From: Novipirellula artificiosorum | GTDB lineage: Bacteria; Planctomycetota; Planctomycetia; Pirellulales; Pirellulaceae | Direction of reading: 5' to 3' | DNA length: 64,000 bases | Assembly (NCBI RefSeq): GCF_007860135.1 | Contig: NZ_SJPV01000001.1 | Coordinates: 989,299 to 1,053,298, forward strand | Shown here: one piece after another, positions 18,229 to 26,944 of the stretch | Numbering within the stretch: the first letter of the stretch is position 1 | Layout of the letters: the number at the start of each line of letters is the position of its first letter | Translations under genes and position numbers: made by a program | Notes under the pieces: model-generated | What the model was told of the DNA's origin: nothing | Databases searched by the model: none | The model's input: the letters and a program-made list of their open reading frames with translations, nothing else

Positions 18229-19047
18229 ATGAGAGGTTGGCCTGTGGAAAAGGCACCGAGAGGAATGCGCACGATTGAAAACACTGAAGCTGATCCACAG
18301 GGGGGGATCAAAGCCCAACAACGGGCGGCCCAGGCGGAGCGTTTAGCTGCGATTGGACAGGTTGTCGCATCCGTGGCGCACGAAAGCCGCAATGCGTTGC
18401 AGCGAATCCTTGCACATGTAGAGTTGATCGAAGAGCACGTCGGAGGCGATTCGGAGATCATGGTAGATTTGCATGCGATTCGATCGGCTGCGGGTAGTTT
18501 AACACAAATGTGCGAAGAGCTCCGAGAGTTCAGTGGCGAGCTGCACCTAGATCTGCAATTGTGCTCGCTGGAGGAGTTGATTGCGGCTTGCTGGGATTCG
18601 TTGCAGCAGCATCCTCGTCAACGAGAGTCCAGGTTGCGCGTGGACGTCGCGAACATTTCTTTATGGATCGATCCATTGCGAATGGATCAAGTGCTTCGAA
18701 ATTTACTTGAAAATTCGCTTACGGCACTCGACCGTCCCGTTTCGATCAGGGCTCATGCGGTTGAGTGTCGATCGCAAGGTGTCGACGTCGTGCAACTGAC
18801 CTTGTCCGATAATGGCCCTGGGTTTTTGCCGCAAAATCTCGACAAGGTGTTTGAACCGTTCTTCACAACCAAGCAGAGGGGAACAGGCCTCGGGCTAGCA
18901 ATCTGCAAACGCATTGTCGAATCGCACGGTGGCAGCATTGCGATTGGCGACGCCGACTCCTCGGGCGCAACCGTCATCATCACCCTGCCAGCGATGGCCA
19001 CGGAAGATCCCCTCTCATCGCAACGAACGGCGTCAGCCCATTGGTGA
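18229..19047 (+). CDS. Soluble sensor histidine kinase (NtrB-like core)
   Basis: A 272-residue protein with no sensor domain and no membrane segment. The H-box is ASVAHESRNALQRI (H51), followed by N-box RNLLENSLTAL, G1 DNGPGF, F-box FEPFFTTK and G2 GTGLGLAI. The ATG is preceded by GAGGGG. It is divergent from the AhpD-PAS kinase operon and shares its upstream region. With only a dimerisation and catalytic core, it probably receives its signal by interaction with another protein. No response regulator is adjacent on its strand. Confidence 0.9.
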   Translation: MRGWPVEKAPRGMRTIENTEADPQGGIKAQQRAAQAERLAAIGQVVASVAHESRNALQRILAHVELIEEHVGGDSEIMVDLHAIRSAAGSLTQMCEELREFSGELHLDLQLCSLEELIAACWDSLQQHPRQRESRLRVDVANISLWIDPLRMDQVLRNLLENSLTALDRPVSIRAHAVECRSQGVDVVQLTLSDNGPGFLPQNLDKVFEPFFTTKQRGTGLGLAICKRIVESHGGSIAIGDADSSGATVIITLPAMATEDPLSSQRTASAHW

Positions 19048-19200
19048 CGGTTTAGGGACTGGGTGACCTGCAGGTGCTCGGTCGGAAGTTGGGTGTCGAC
19101 GGACCGAGTCGCTCCTCCAAATTCCTGGCGGGGCAAACACGCCAGCGATCCTAGGGTGAACGTGCCATCGGAAAACGTCAGCATGATGGGTAACCACCTG

Positions 19201-22200
19201 CTAGAACCGCTCCAGCGCCTTCAGATAAAACTCTTGACGCTCGCGAATCTCAGGACGTGGATCTTGTATCTTAAGGAGTACGTTTCGGAGTTCCCGATGG
19301 AGATTCTGATTCGAATCACGATCGCCCGCCCCCAGCGTCTCGCTCTTTAGGATCACGTACTCAAGTGAAATGATGTGCCGAATCGAGTCTTTCGCAGAGA
19401 GCGATTTCGTTGCCGCGCGAAAGCCTGCTTCACTATGACGTAGCGCCGTCTTCTTGTCATCGATGATGGCGTAAATCCTTGCTGCACGGCTGTGCCACAG
19501 ACATTGCAATCTCACCGAGTCTGCCTGGATCGTGAGCGTTGCCAACCGACCCTGCTGCTCCGCTTCGATTCGGTCACTGATTTCGCTCATCCATTGCAGG
19601 GTGGTGGCCTGAGTCTGCCGCATGCGGGGCGTTCCTGGATTGAGCAGCATGTCAATCCAGAGGCCGTTGAGTTTCTTAAGCGCCAGAGGAGTGTAGGAGA
19701 TCGAATCGCGGCGGCGATTCCGAATGGCTTGATCGATTGCCCCATTGGCCTCGTCGAGCAATTGGTTCCTTTCGCTGTCCGTCAGAGACTTCGATAGGCT
19801 TGCGATCTGCCAGCAAACATCCGCTTGGGTCTCGAGTCGGTCGTCATCGTCGTCATACCAACACTTGTTGAAACCGAGCGATTCCCTCGCATCCTCCAGT
19901 GCTTTGAGTAGCAGTGCGTCTCGTTGTAGCGGGTTGAGTTGATTGGCATGACGTAGTTGGACACTCGCCCGGCATCGCAACGCAATGCCGCGGAGGCTGT
20001 CGTCGGCCTTTGACTCCGCAAGGATCACTTGATCGTAGAGCTCGGTAGCCTCTTGATAGAGGGCCCGGGATTGATCGGCGTCGCTTGAGGCAAAGCCTTG
20101 TTGGTCGGTGATTCTCGCCCGTAAGAAGTCTGTGCGAATCGTTTTGCCCAAGGCGGTCGCATCACGGTAATACTGCTCCATGCGATCGATGATTTTATCG
20201 CGGTCCATATCATCTTGTTGTTCATAGCGTGATTGCATGAATGCCTCACAAGCCATACAGATCAAGTCAGCGTGAACCTCTCGGTCGGTCGCGGCTGCGC
20301 CAGCGATCGCTGCAGCGACTTCGACCTGGTCGAGCCACTCGAGGAGGTTACCGTAGAGGGATCGTTGCTCGGGTTGTGCGGCAAGCGAGATGAAATGCTC
20401 GCAAAAATCGACGAATAGCTGGTGGTCGACCTCTTCGGGCACCGTCGGCTCCGCTACGGGGGATGCTCGCAGTCGCGGCTTCAGGTTTTGCATCAGCGGG
20501 CGGTAGCAACGATCAAGCAACGCATCTCGAGTCACTCTCGATGCCTCCTTTTGTTGCATCAGATCAACCGTTGTTTGAGCAATGCAGGCTGCGCAGGCGA
20601 GTGACGTCCATTCGGCATCGGCATCGGCATGGCTGTCACGCAGATTGATGTGGTTCGAACCCACCTCAAAGACCGCACGGCCCAGTTGTGGTGTGAACGC
20701 AAGTTCCAATCGCTGCGTGACCGTGCGTCGATATTCCGACAACGCCACTTCCGCAGTGTCAAAGTCTCCGGCAGCGACACTGCACAAGATTCGCTCAGAC
20801 GCAAGCGACTGCTGTAGGGTATCGCTTCCCACAGCAAGCCTGTCCACCGCGTCTAAGACCCGCCCAGCGCTGCGGTGTAGTCGTGCGTAGCGAATGGAGT
20901 CTATCTGTGTGTCGGACGTTCCTGAAGAATTGATGAGCCAATCGAGCAGGTAGCGTGCTGCTTGTTGCCGATCCTCGGCAGCCGTGTTGGATACCAAGTC
21001 CACATCGGAAGCCACACGTTGCCAGGCATCAAACGCAGATCGTGATTCGTTTTGGTTCCAATCCGCCCATCCAGCGGCCATTCGATACTGCGTCTCAAGC
21101 TTCGGTGGCACAACGGCTGGGAGGCTGGCGGGCATCAACGGACGCTCTTCGGACAACAAGCAGACATCGTCCCGCTCCGCAAGTGGATCGATCAGCCAGA
21201 ACGCCATCGAAGCGAGTGCCGACCACGTGGAATCACCGACGAGAAAGTGGGCCGCACGCAAGGTCGCTTTGCTCAATGACGGATCGTCACGGTATTGAGG
21301 GCGTTGCAAAAGCAAGGCGATTAGGTATTGCCCATGCAGCGAAACCAACGCGGATTGGTAGCCCGAGTCCTTCTTGCAGAGCGTTACGCATCGCTGCAAA
21401 TCGGTTTCCACGAGCTGGCGATCCCAGGTGGCCACTTCCCGTCGCATCATTCCGCTGTAGGCAACGGCAAAGGATGCGTCGCAGCTCGAACTTGGATGCG
21501 TGTACTGCCCCTTCGGATTGAACCCAAGACGAACCTCATCGGCGTGAACCCAAATCGATTCGGTGTGGTCTACGGCTGCGATGTCCCCGTGCAATCTCGC
21601 GAGCATGAGTCTGGCGAGCTGGGGTGTGCGATCGCTTGCCAACGGTTGCTGCAATATCCGTAGCAGACATTCGCACATTCGGTCAGCATCTTCGAGCACG
21701 TCGGAATCGATTCGCGACGGATTTTCGACGGCTTGGAACTGTGCAAGCATCGCTTCGCAGACATCCGTGATCAAGGCATCAAGAAGCTCTGGGGCGAGCT
21801 GCTGTTGTTCGCTGAACGAGGCGTTCTGAAGCAAATCGTATTGGCTCGCCATACGCTGACTCGGCGACTCAGCAGAAATGCCCGCTGCCCGCAAGAGCGA
21901 AGGGAGATCCGTCGGCAGGACGGCCATCTCACTCTGCTCAACCTCACGTGGCTCGACCTCACTTGGATCGACCTCACTTGGATCGACCTCACTTGGATCG
22001 ACCTCACTTGGATCGACCTCACTTGGATCGACCTCACTTGGATCGACTTCGCTCGCTTCGACTTCGCTCGCTTCCATTTCGACGTTGCTTGGTTGTCCGT
22101 CAACGTCGCTTGGTTGCGATTTGAGTTCGCTTAGTTCCTTTTCACCCTCGATGTCGTTGGTCGATTCGTTGACGACCTCGGGTGTGGGGTTTCGTGTGAC

Positions 22201-23475
22201 CACAGGGGCCTCAGAGGTTGCTTGCGCTGAAGGTTCGGCGGTTGGGACGTCATCGATCACTGCTACCGATGCGACGTCGCGATTGGCAATCCGATCGGGT
22301 GCGCTGGTTGGAAGGAGGTACCACGCCGCGACCGCCATGGCTGCTAAGACGACAAAGGCCAAAGCGGAAACCCGTGGCGCCGTCCAGGCGGGGTGAGTTA
22401 CCGCAGGACGATCAACGGCTTGGTTCAACGCGGCGACAAAGCTCTGGCAGTCCTCGTATCGTTTGTCGGGGGCGAGCCGCGTCGCCCTGGCAATCACTTT
22501 TCGCTCCTCGGCAGGGACAAGAGAAAGGTCGAGATCCCCACTCGCTTTCGCTTTCAAGAGCGCCGACTGCGTGTCTCGGTCAAACGGCAACTTCCCGGTA
22601 CGCAGTTCGTAGTAGGTGATCGCGAGCGAGTACTGGTCAATGGTTTTGCTGTAGGTGCGTTCGAACAGCATCTCGGGGGCACCGTAGGCAGGCGTCGCAA
22701 ACGCCATTTGGGTTTGACGGCTTTTGGCAACATGGCGCGCGAGTCCAAAGTCGCAAACCTGAGCTTGGCCTCCCACAACGAGGATGTTTTGCGGTTTGAT
22801 GTCACAGTGATAAATGTTGAATCGCTTGTTAAGTTCATCAATGGCCGAGGCAGCCGAGCCCAGATAGCGAAGCAACTCTTTGACTTCGATTCCGCCCATC
22901 TCCTCGAGATCCTTGGGGTCGAGTTTCTCGCTGGTGAGTCTTGACGCCTGAACCTCTCTCAATCGATCGAAAAGGGTCTTCTCTCCCAGTCCCATGGCGA
23001 CGACCATTCGCACCGGGACAGGTTGCGAAAACTGCTGTTTGAAGTTCGTGGATTCCGACGAAGGTTTTGGGACAGGTGCCGAGGCGCCGATCGGTTGGGT
23101 CGAGACGATGCTCTGGTCGTCAGCTTCCGTTTCGCTTTCCCTGGTCGCATCGAGCACCATCGTGTCCACCATCTGCGAATCATGGTAGAAGGCGGCTTCG
23201 GTTTGCGTGGCATCGAGTCGATTCCCTCGAGCATCAAAGAACCAGACGCCAAAAAGCGGGCAGAGGTTAGGATGTTTGACTTCGCGGACGACCCGCAACG
23301 CCCCAAGTTCTCGTTGGCTGCCGAGCAGTTCAAGATCTTGAATGATCTTTACCGCAACTTGAACGCCTCCCGAAGCACGTGCAATCCAAACCTCGCCCGC
23401 CATTCCTGAACCCAGTCGTCGAACGAGCGTGAATCCAGGGACAATTTCGTCACCAGGTTTGGCAGTTGTCGACAT
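19201..23475 (-). CDS. Large membrane Ser/Thr protein kinase with pentapeptide repeats
   Basis: A 1424-residue protein. The N-terminal kinase domain has P-loop LGSGMAGEVW (21-30), K43, catalytic loop HCDIKPQN (223-230), DFG (242-244) and APE (266-268). HCD replaces HRD, so it is a non-RD type. Residues about 80-155 are an unusual acidic insert in the N-lobe. One membrane helix lies at 368-390. Residues 468-517 are tandem SEVDP repeats. The rest (520-1424) is a helical, alanine- and leucine-rich region, possibly TPR-like, outside the membrane. Planctomycetes have many such kinases; the target is unknown. The gene stands alone between repeats and the second histidine kinase. Confidence 0.87.
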   Translation of the reverse strand: MSTTAKPGDEIVPGFTLVRRLGSGMAGEVWIARASGGVQVAVKIIQDLELLGSQRELGALRVVREVKHPNLCPLFGVWFFDARGNRLDATQTEAAFYHDSQMVDTMVLDATRESETEADDQSIVSTQPIGASAPVPKPSSESTNFKQQFSQPVPVRMVVAMGLGEKTLFDRLREVQASRLTSEKLDPKDLEEMGGIEVKELLRYLGSAASAIDELNKRFNIYHCDIKPQNILVVGGQAQVCDFGLARHVAKSRQTQMAFATPAYGAPEMLFERTYSKTIDQYSLAITYYELRTGKLPFDRDTQSALLKAKASGDLDLSLVPAEERKVIARATRLAPDKRYEDCQSFVAALNQAVDRPAVTHPAWTAPRVSALAFVVLAAMAVAAWYLLPTSAPDRIANRDVASVAVIDDVPTAEPSAQATSEAPVVTRNPTPEVVNESTNDIEGEKELSELKSQPSDVDGQPSNVEMEASEVEASEVDPSEVDPSEVDPSEVDPSEVDPSEVDPSEVEPREVEQSEMAVLPTDLPSLLRAAGISAESPSQRMASQYDLLQNASFSEQQQLAPELLDALITDVCEAMLAQFQAVENPSRIDSDVLEDADRMCECLLRILQQPLASDRTPQLARLMLARLHGDIAAVDHTESIWVHADEVRLGFNPKGQYTHPSSSCDASFAVAYSGMMRREVATWDRQLVETDLQRCVTLCKKDSGYQSALVSLHGQYLIALLLQRPQYRDDPSLSKATLRAAHFLVGDSTWSALASMAFWLIDPLAERDDVCLLSEERPLMPASLPAVVPPKLETQYRMAAGWADWNQNESRSAFDAWQRVASDVDLVSNTAAEDRQQAARYLLDWLINSSGTSDTQIDSIRYARLHRSAGRVLDAVDRLAVGSDTLQQSLASERILCSVAAGDFDTAEVALSEYRRTVTQRLELAFTPQLGRAVFEVGSNHINLRDSHADADAEWTSLACAACIAQTTVDLMQQKEASRVTRDALLDRCYRPLMQNLKPRLRASPVAEPTVPEEVDHQLFVDFCEHFISLAAQPEQRSLYGNLLEWLDQVEVAAAIAGAAATDREVHADLICMACEAFMQSRYEQQDDMDRDKIIDRMEQYYRDATALGKTIRTDFLRARITDQQGFASSDADQSRALYQEATELYDQVILAESKADDSLRGIALRCRASVQLRHANQLNPLQRDALLLKALEDARESLGFNKCWYDDDDDRLETQADVCWQIASLSKSLTDSERNQLLDEANGAIDQAIRNRRRDSISYTPLALKKLNGLWIDMLLNPGTPRMRQTQATTLQWMSEISDRIEAEQQGRLATLTIQADSVRLQCLWHSRAARIYAIIDDKKTALRHSEAGFRAATKSLSAKDSIRHIISLEYVILKSETLGAGDRDSNQNLHRELRNVLLKIQDPRPEIRERQEFYLKALERF
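21925..22074 (-). repeat. 15-bp tandem repeat encoding SEVDP pentapeptides
   Basis: The unit TCACTTGGATCGACC recurs with a 15-base period about six times without change and then degenerates at both ends (EASEV, EPREV, EQSEM). It is in frame with the kinase gene and encodes an acidic linker just outside the membrane helix. The near-identity of the units indicates recent expansion, so copy number probably varies between strains. Confidence 0.92.
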
Positions 23476-23728
23476 TTTAGAAGGATGTCCCGGGTGGTGA
23501 TGTGCCTAGTTGTGAAGCGTGGCGAAGCATGCCTGATCGAGAAGGGTTGATCCACCGAAAACCGTCGGCACGAACCTATGAACCTCAGTTGAACCTCATT
23601 TCTATTGTAGTGGATCGTATGCCACCCCCCCTAGCCCCGACGGTCGTGCAGTTTAGCTTCACGCACACGGAGGGTGGCCTGACGAACCGATGTTGAGACG
23701 TATCGAAAGGTTGGCCGCGCGTTCTGGG

Positions 23729-23888
23729 CCCTCCCCCTCGCTGCGCTCGACCCCTCCCGCTGCGCGGGCAGGGGTGGATGGATACCTAAACACTTCAGCA
23801 GTCACAACTTAAAAACTGCACGACCTCCTCGCGGGAGGGGTGGTTTGCTTCTCCCTCTGGGAGAGATCGAGCGCAGCGAGGGAGAGGG
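23729..23888. repeat. MITE-like inverted repeat with 22-bp arms
   Basis: The arm at 23729-23750 (ends CCCTCGCTGCGCTCGA) is the inverse complement of 23867-23888 with one mismatch. The 116 bases between carry further G/C palindromes (CCTCCCGCTGCGCGGGCAGG; CCTCCTCGCGGGAGG). A related arm occurs near 10487-10508. This is the architecture of a small non-autonomous or REP-cluster element. Confidence 0.75.
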
Positions 23889-24021
23889 TTCCTTGGCACC
23901 CAAATGGACGTTCCCTACGACCACTTTCGAATCGTTGATACTTTCCATCGGTCTCCAAACCCCCGCCGATTCGTCACGCCACCCGGAGGGCATTGGTATC
24001 GATGCCAGTCGCGCTGATGGA

Positions 24022-24076
24022 TTCTGGCTCCCCTCGCCCCGCGCGCTCGCGGGGAGAAGGGCTGGGGATGAGGGGC
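24022..24076. repeat. Dispersed REP-like palindrome, copy B
   Basis: TTCTGGCTCCCCTCGCCCCG, a short loop, then CGGGGAGAAGGGCTGGGGAT form an imperfect stem. The left flank AGTCGCGCTGATGGA matches the flank of copy A in reverse orientation. Confidence 0.8.
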
Positions 24077-24385
24077 GAGACTGGTGTAGATACCCATGAA
24101 CAGGAGATACCCATGAACAATGGGTGGGCGAAACGAATCTTCGCGCGCTCCTGCAATGGGATTCTTGGTCGCAGACGCCTCGATTAGGAACGGGAACCGG
24201 ACAACTTTTCCCGGTAATTGCCAAGAAAGGGAACAACTCGGCAGCGTTTTGACTGACAACCGTAGGGTGGCGAGGCCGCGTCGAGCGAGCTAGCACTCGA
24301 AAACAAGAACGCGAGACGTCAGCGAGCATACGCTGATGCAGTGCCAGAAAAACGCCGTCAAAACCAACCCCGGGGGGGACGATTG

Positions 24386-25699
24386 ATGAATGTCCAGGAA
24401 TCAGCAAACGCGTGTTTGAAGGCGAATGACCTCGCCACCGCAAGACATCACTGTACCGAATGGATACGTGTCGACCCGGCCAACGCCAAGCCCTGGCATC
24501 TGCTTGGTGTCTGCCATGCGCGTGACGGCGAATTGGACGATGCAATCGATTGCTTTCAAAAGGCGACGGACCTGGACCACGAAAAATCGCTTTATCCCTA
24601 CAACCTCGCGGTCGCCTACAAGGCACTTCACAAGCTTGATCAAGCGATCCAATTCTATCGGCAAGCGCTTGAGCGTCGAGGTGATTTTTTCGAAGCGAGG
24701 AACAATCTAGGCGCCTCACTGGTGGAAGCAGGACGATCCAAGGAAGCTCTCGAATGCTTCGAGCGTTTGGTCAAGCTTTTCCCAGAATCCGCTGACGCAA
24801 ACTTCAATCTTGCAAACACGCTCAACGAGGCCGGACGGATCGACGAAGCCGCCACCCATTATCGCCAAGCGGTCGAATTGGATCCAGAGCATTCGGCGGC
24901 GCGAGAAAACCTTGGCCGAGCCTTTCTGGATGCCGAGCGATTTGATGAGGCGAGGCAGGTGTGGACGAACTGGCTTTCCCATGACCCGACAAACGCCACC
25001 GCTCGACACATGCTCGCGTCACTCTCGGACGATACTCCACCATCGCGATGTGACGATCAATGCATTCGCGAGACGTTTGACGAGAAGTTTGCGACCAATT
25101 TTGATCAACAACTGACACGCTTGGAGTACTGCAGTCCTGAACTGATCGCGGACACTCTGCAGCAATTCGATCCGCCTATTGCGGATGCCGAGATTCTTGA
25201 TGCCGGGTGTGGCACGGGACTCTGTGCTCCACGGGTTCGTTCCTTGGCCAGAAATCTCATCGGCGTGGACCTTTCTGGCCCGATGTTAGCCGAAGCACGC
25301 GAGCGAGGGCTTTACGATCAATTGAAAGAAAACGAGATCACACAATACATGTCTTCTCAAACCAGCTGTTTCGATGTGGTGATCTCGGCCGACACGCTTT
25401 GCTACTTCGGAGACCTTCAAGAGGTTCTTGGTGCCGTCAGCCATTGTTTGAAACCGAATGGCGTGGTCGTGTTTACGGTCGAGTCCCTCGAATCAACGAT
25501 GCCTATGCCACTCGACGTGGGAAACCGGTATCGATTGCGACCTCATGGGCGGTACGCCCACAGCGAGAGCTACCTGCGACAAGTGGTACCCGACGCCGGC
25601 CTGAGCTTGACGAAGATCCGGGACGTGGTGCCACGAAAGGAGCGTGGGCGGCCGGTCCAGGGTTGGCTCGTTACGGCGCAAAAAAAGAACCTGCGTTGA
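24386..25699 (+). CDS. TPR-repeat SAM-dependent methyltransferase
   Basis: A 437-residue soluble protein from the ATG at 24386 (an earlier ATG at 24341 lies in repeat-like sequence). Residues 1-215 form about six tetratricopeptide repeats (for example ALHKLDQAIQFYRQALE, NLGASLVEAGRSKEALECFE). Residues 228-437 are a class I methyltransferase with motif I ILDAGCGTGLC (270-280), IGVDLSGPML and a late LKPNGVVVFTVES strand. The TPR array probably selects the protein or polymer substrate. It is a lone gene flanked on both sides by dispersed palindromes. Substrate unknown. Confidence 0.88.
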   Translation: MNVQESANACLKANDLATARHHCTEWIRVDPANAKPWHLLGVCHARDGELDDAIDCFQKATDLDHEKSLYPYNLAVAYKALHKLDQAIQFYRQALERRGDFFEARNNLGASLVEAGRSKEALECFERLVKLFPESADANFNLANTLNEAGRIDEAATHYRQAVELDPEHSAARENLGRAFLDAERFDEARQVWTNWLSHDPTNATARHMLASLSDDTPPSRCDDQCIRETFDEKFATNFDQQLTRLEYCSPELIADTLQQFDPPIADAEILDAGCGTGLCAPRVRSLARNLIGVDLSGPMLAEARERGLYDQLKENEITQYMSSQTSCFDVVISADTLCYFGDLQEVLGAVSHCLKPNGVVVFTVESLESTMPMPLDVGNRYRLRPHGRYAHSESYLRQVVPDAGLSLTKIRDVVPRKERGRPVQGWLVTAQKKNLR

Positions 25700-25894
25700 A
25701 CTTGTGGATTGATCGATCTGCGATTTGCTGAAACAAGCCCAGGTGAAGAGATACGCACACGCTCGCAAGCGATGGTCCATGGGTCTTCCGAATGACCTTC
25801 TAGTTGCAAATTGGAGGCGGGGGGCGAGGGTGGACTGTCAAAAATCAATGCGACTTGGGAATTTGGGATACTTTCTTGAGTGTCATCTTGACCG

Positions 25895-25952
25895 AGATTC
25901 TGGCTCCCTTCTCCCCCGCCTTTTGCGGGGGAGAAGGGTTGGGGATGAGGGG
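25895..25952. repeat. Dispersed REP-like palindrome, copy C
   Basis: GATTCTGGCTCCCTTCTCCC, then CGCC-TTTT-GCGG, then GGGAGAAGGGTTGGGGATGA: same order of elements as copy B. Stem arms are TTCTCCCCCGC and GCGGGGGAGAA. Confidence 0.85.
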
Positions 25953-26005
25953 GCATGCGTCACACGAAGACCGAGAAATATCAGGGTCAATGTTGGTGTT
26001 CCGAA

Positions 26006-26060
26006 CCCCTCACCCCCGGCCCCTCTCCCCTAAAAGAGGGGCGAGGGGAGCCAGGATTCT
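26006..26060. repeat. Dispersed REP-like palindrome, copy D (inverted)
   Basis: CCCCTCACCCCCGGCCCCTC, CCCCTAAAAGAGGGGCGAGG and GGAGCCAGGATTCT are the reverse complement of the copy C layout. Copies C and D together form an inverted pair (BIME-like). Confidence 0.85.
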
Positions 26061-26167
26061 TCCAGGATTGCCAGGATTGAAGGTCAACAATATTTTTGAC
26101 AGGCCAGGGCGAGGGTGTGACGATTGTGTTCGCGAGCGACAGCTCGCTTCGCTGCCGCTGTGCCGCC

Positions 26168-26860
26168 CTACGATGCATCGTGCGAGTGGATCGCATCGCA
26201 AATCATTCGCAACGAAGATTCGAGGTCGCCATCCGCCGTTTTGAACGAATCGGCATCGATCGTCAGCGGTGCCCCCAGGACCACCAGCGGTGCGCCGTAG
26301 GCGGGACATGCAATGGCTTGTTCGAGCGACAGTCCGCCTACCGCTTGGACGGGCACCTTCACCGCTTGGCAGACTTCTCTTAATTCATCGAGTGGACTGG
26401 GCATCCGCTCGCCGCGTGCCGCGATCCCTCGTCGTTCGTCATAACCGATGTGGTGGATCACATAATCGCATCCGAGATCTTCGAGCCATCTCGCTCCGGC
26501 GATCCGATCCGGACAAACCATGTTGTCACCCATCACCTTGACGCCATAGTCTTGACCGGCTTTCACGACACAGCGAATCGTTTCCTCATGAGCCCGCGCC
26601 ATGACGACGACGTGGGTGGCTCCGGCACCGGCCATCATCTCGGCTTCCAAATAGCCACCGTCCATCGTCTTGAGGTCGGCGACGATCGGTGTTTGGGGGA
26701 ATTCCTGGCGAAGTGCCCGAACGCCGTGGAGGCCTTCGGCAAGGATCAAGGGTGTACCCGCTTCGAGCCAATCCACCCCTGCTCGAATCGCCATGTGTGC
26801 CGTTTCGATCGCTTCGGTGATGTTGGTTAGGTCGAGTGAAATCTGAACAATCGGTTTCAT
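26168..26860 (-). CDS. 3-hexulose-6-phosphate synthase-like protein (OMP decarboxylase superfamily)
   Basis: A 230-residue TIM-barrel protein from the ATG at 26860. The superfamily catalytic motif is VADLKTMDGG (D62, K64, D67), preceded by GVDWLEAGTPLILAEG, as in hexulose-phosphate synthases and keto-gulonate-phosphate decarboxylases. GDNMVCPDRIAGARW and VQAVGGLSLEQA are phosphate-binding regions. HPS condenses formaldehyde with ribulose 5-phosphate; no isomerase (PHI) or pentose pathway gene is adjacent, so formaldehyde fixation or detoxification is inferred, and another aldol/decarboxylase reaction is possible. It is last in a minus-strand series after the VWA gene (84-base gap). Confidence 0.85.
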   Translation of the reverse strand: MKPIVQISLDLTNITEAIETAHMAIRAGVDWLEAGTPLILAEGLHGVRALRQEFPQTPIVADLKTMDGGYLEAEMMAGAGATHVVVMARAHEETIRCVVKAGQDYGVKVMGDNMVCPDRIAGARWLEDLGCDYVIHHIGYDERRGIAARGERMPSPLDELREVCQAVKVPVQAVGGLSLEQAIACPAYGAPLVVLGAPLTIDADSFKTADGDLESSLRMICDAIHSHDAS

Positions 26861-26944
26861 CGGTTTGGTCCGAGGAACAAGGTCGAACAGCCGCACCAAG
26901 CGAGGCTTCGGACCACCAGTCTAACCCGATTCGCATCAGCGCAG

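Larger units (their letters stand above)
23476..24385. other. Repeat-rich intergenic region
   Basis: 910 bases without a believable gene. It holds the long inverted repeat at 23729-23888 and the REP-like copy B at 24022-24076, plus the short duplication AGATACCCATGAACA near 24087-24119. A 305-codon minus-strand frame across 23802-24719 is rejected because it runs through the repeats and antisense to the TPR gene. Confidence 0.6.
25700..26167. other. Convergent intergenic region with two REP-like copies
   Basis: 468 bases between convergent genes. Copies C and D of the dispersed palindrome occupy 25895-25952 and 26006-26060 in opposite orientation, about 53 bases apart. No coding frame is convincing. 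Confidence 0.6.

Noticed and set aside
21925..22074. Possible CRISPR array because of regular short repeats
   Set aside because: The 15-bp units are contiguous without spacers and are in frame with the kinase protein.
21878..22396. Plus-strand frame made of TSLGS repeats
   Set aside because: It is the antisense reading of the 15-bp SEVDP repeat in the kinase gene.
23802..24719. 305-codon minus-strand frame across repeats and the TPR gene
   Set aside because: Half lies in palindromic repeat sequence and half antisense to the TPR repeats; composition is arginine/proline-rich without domains.
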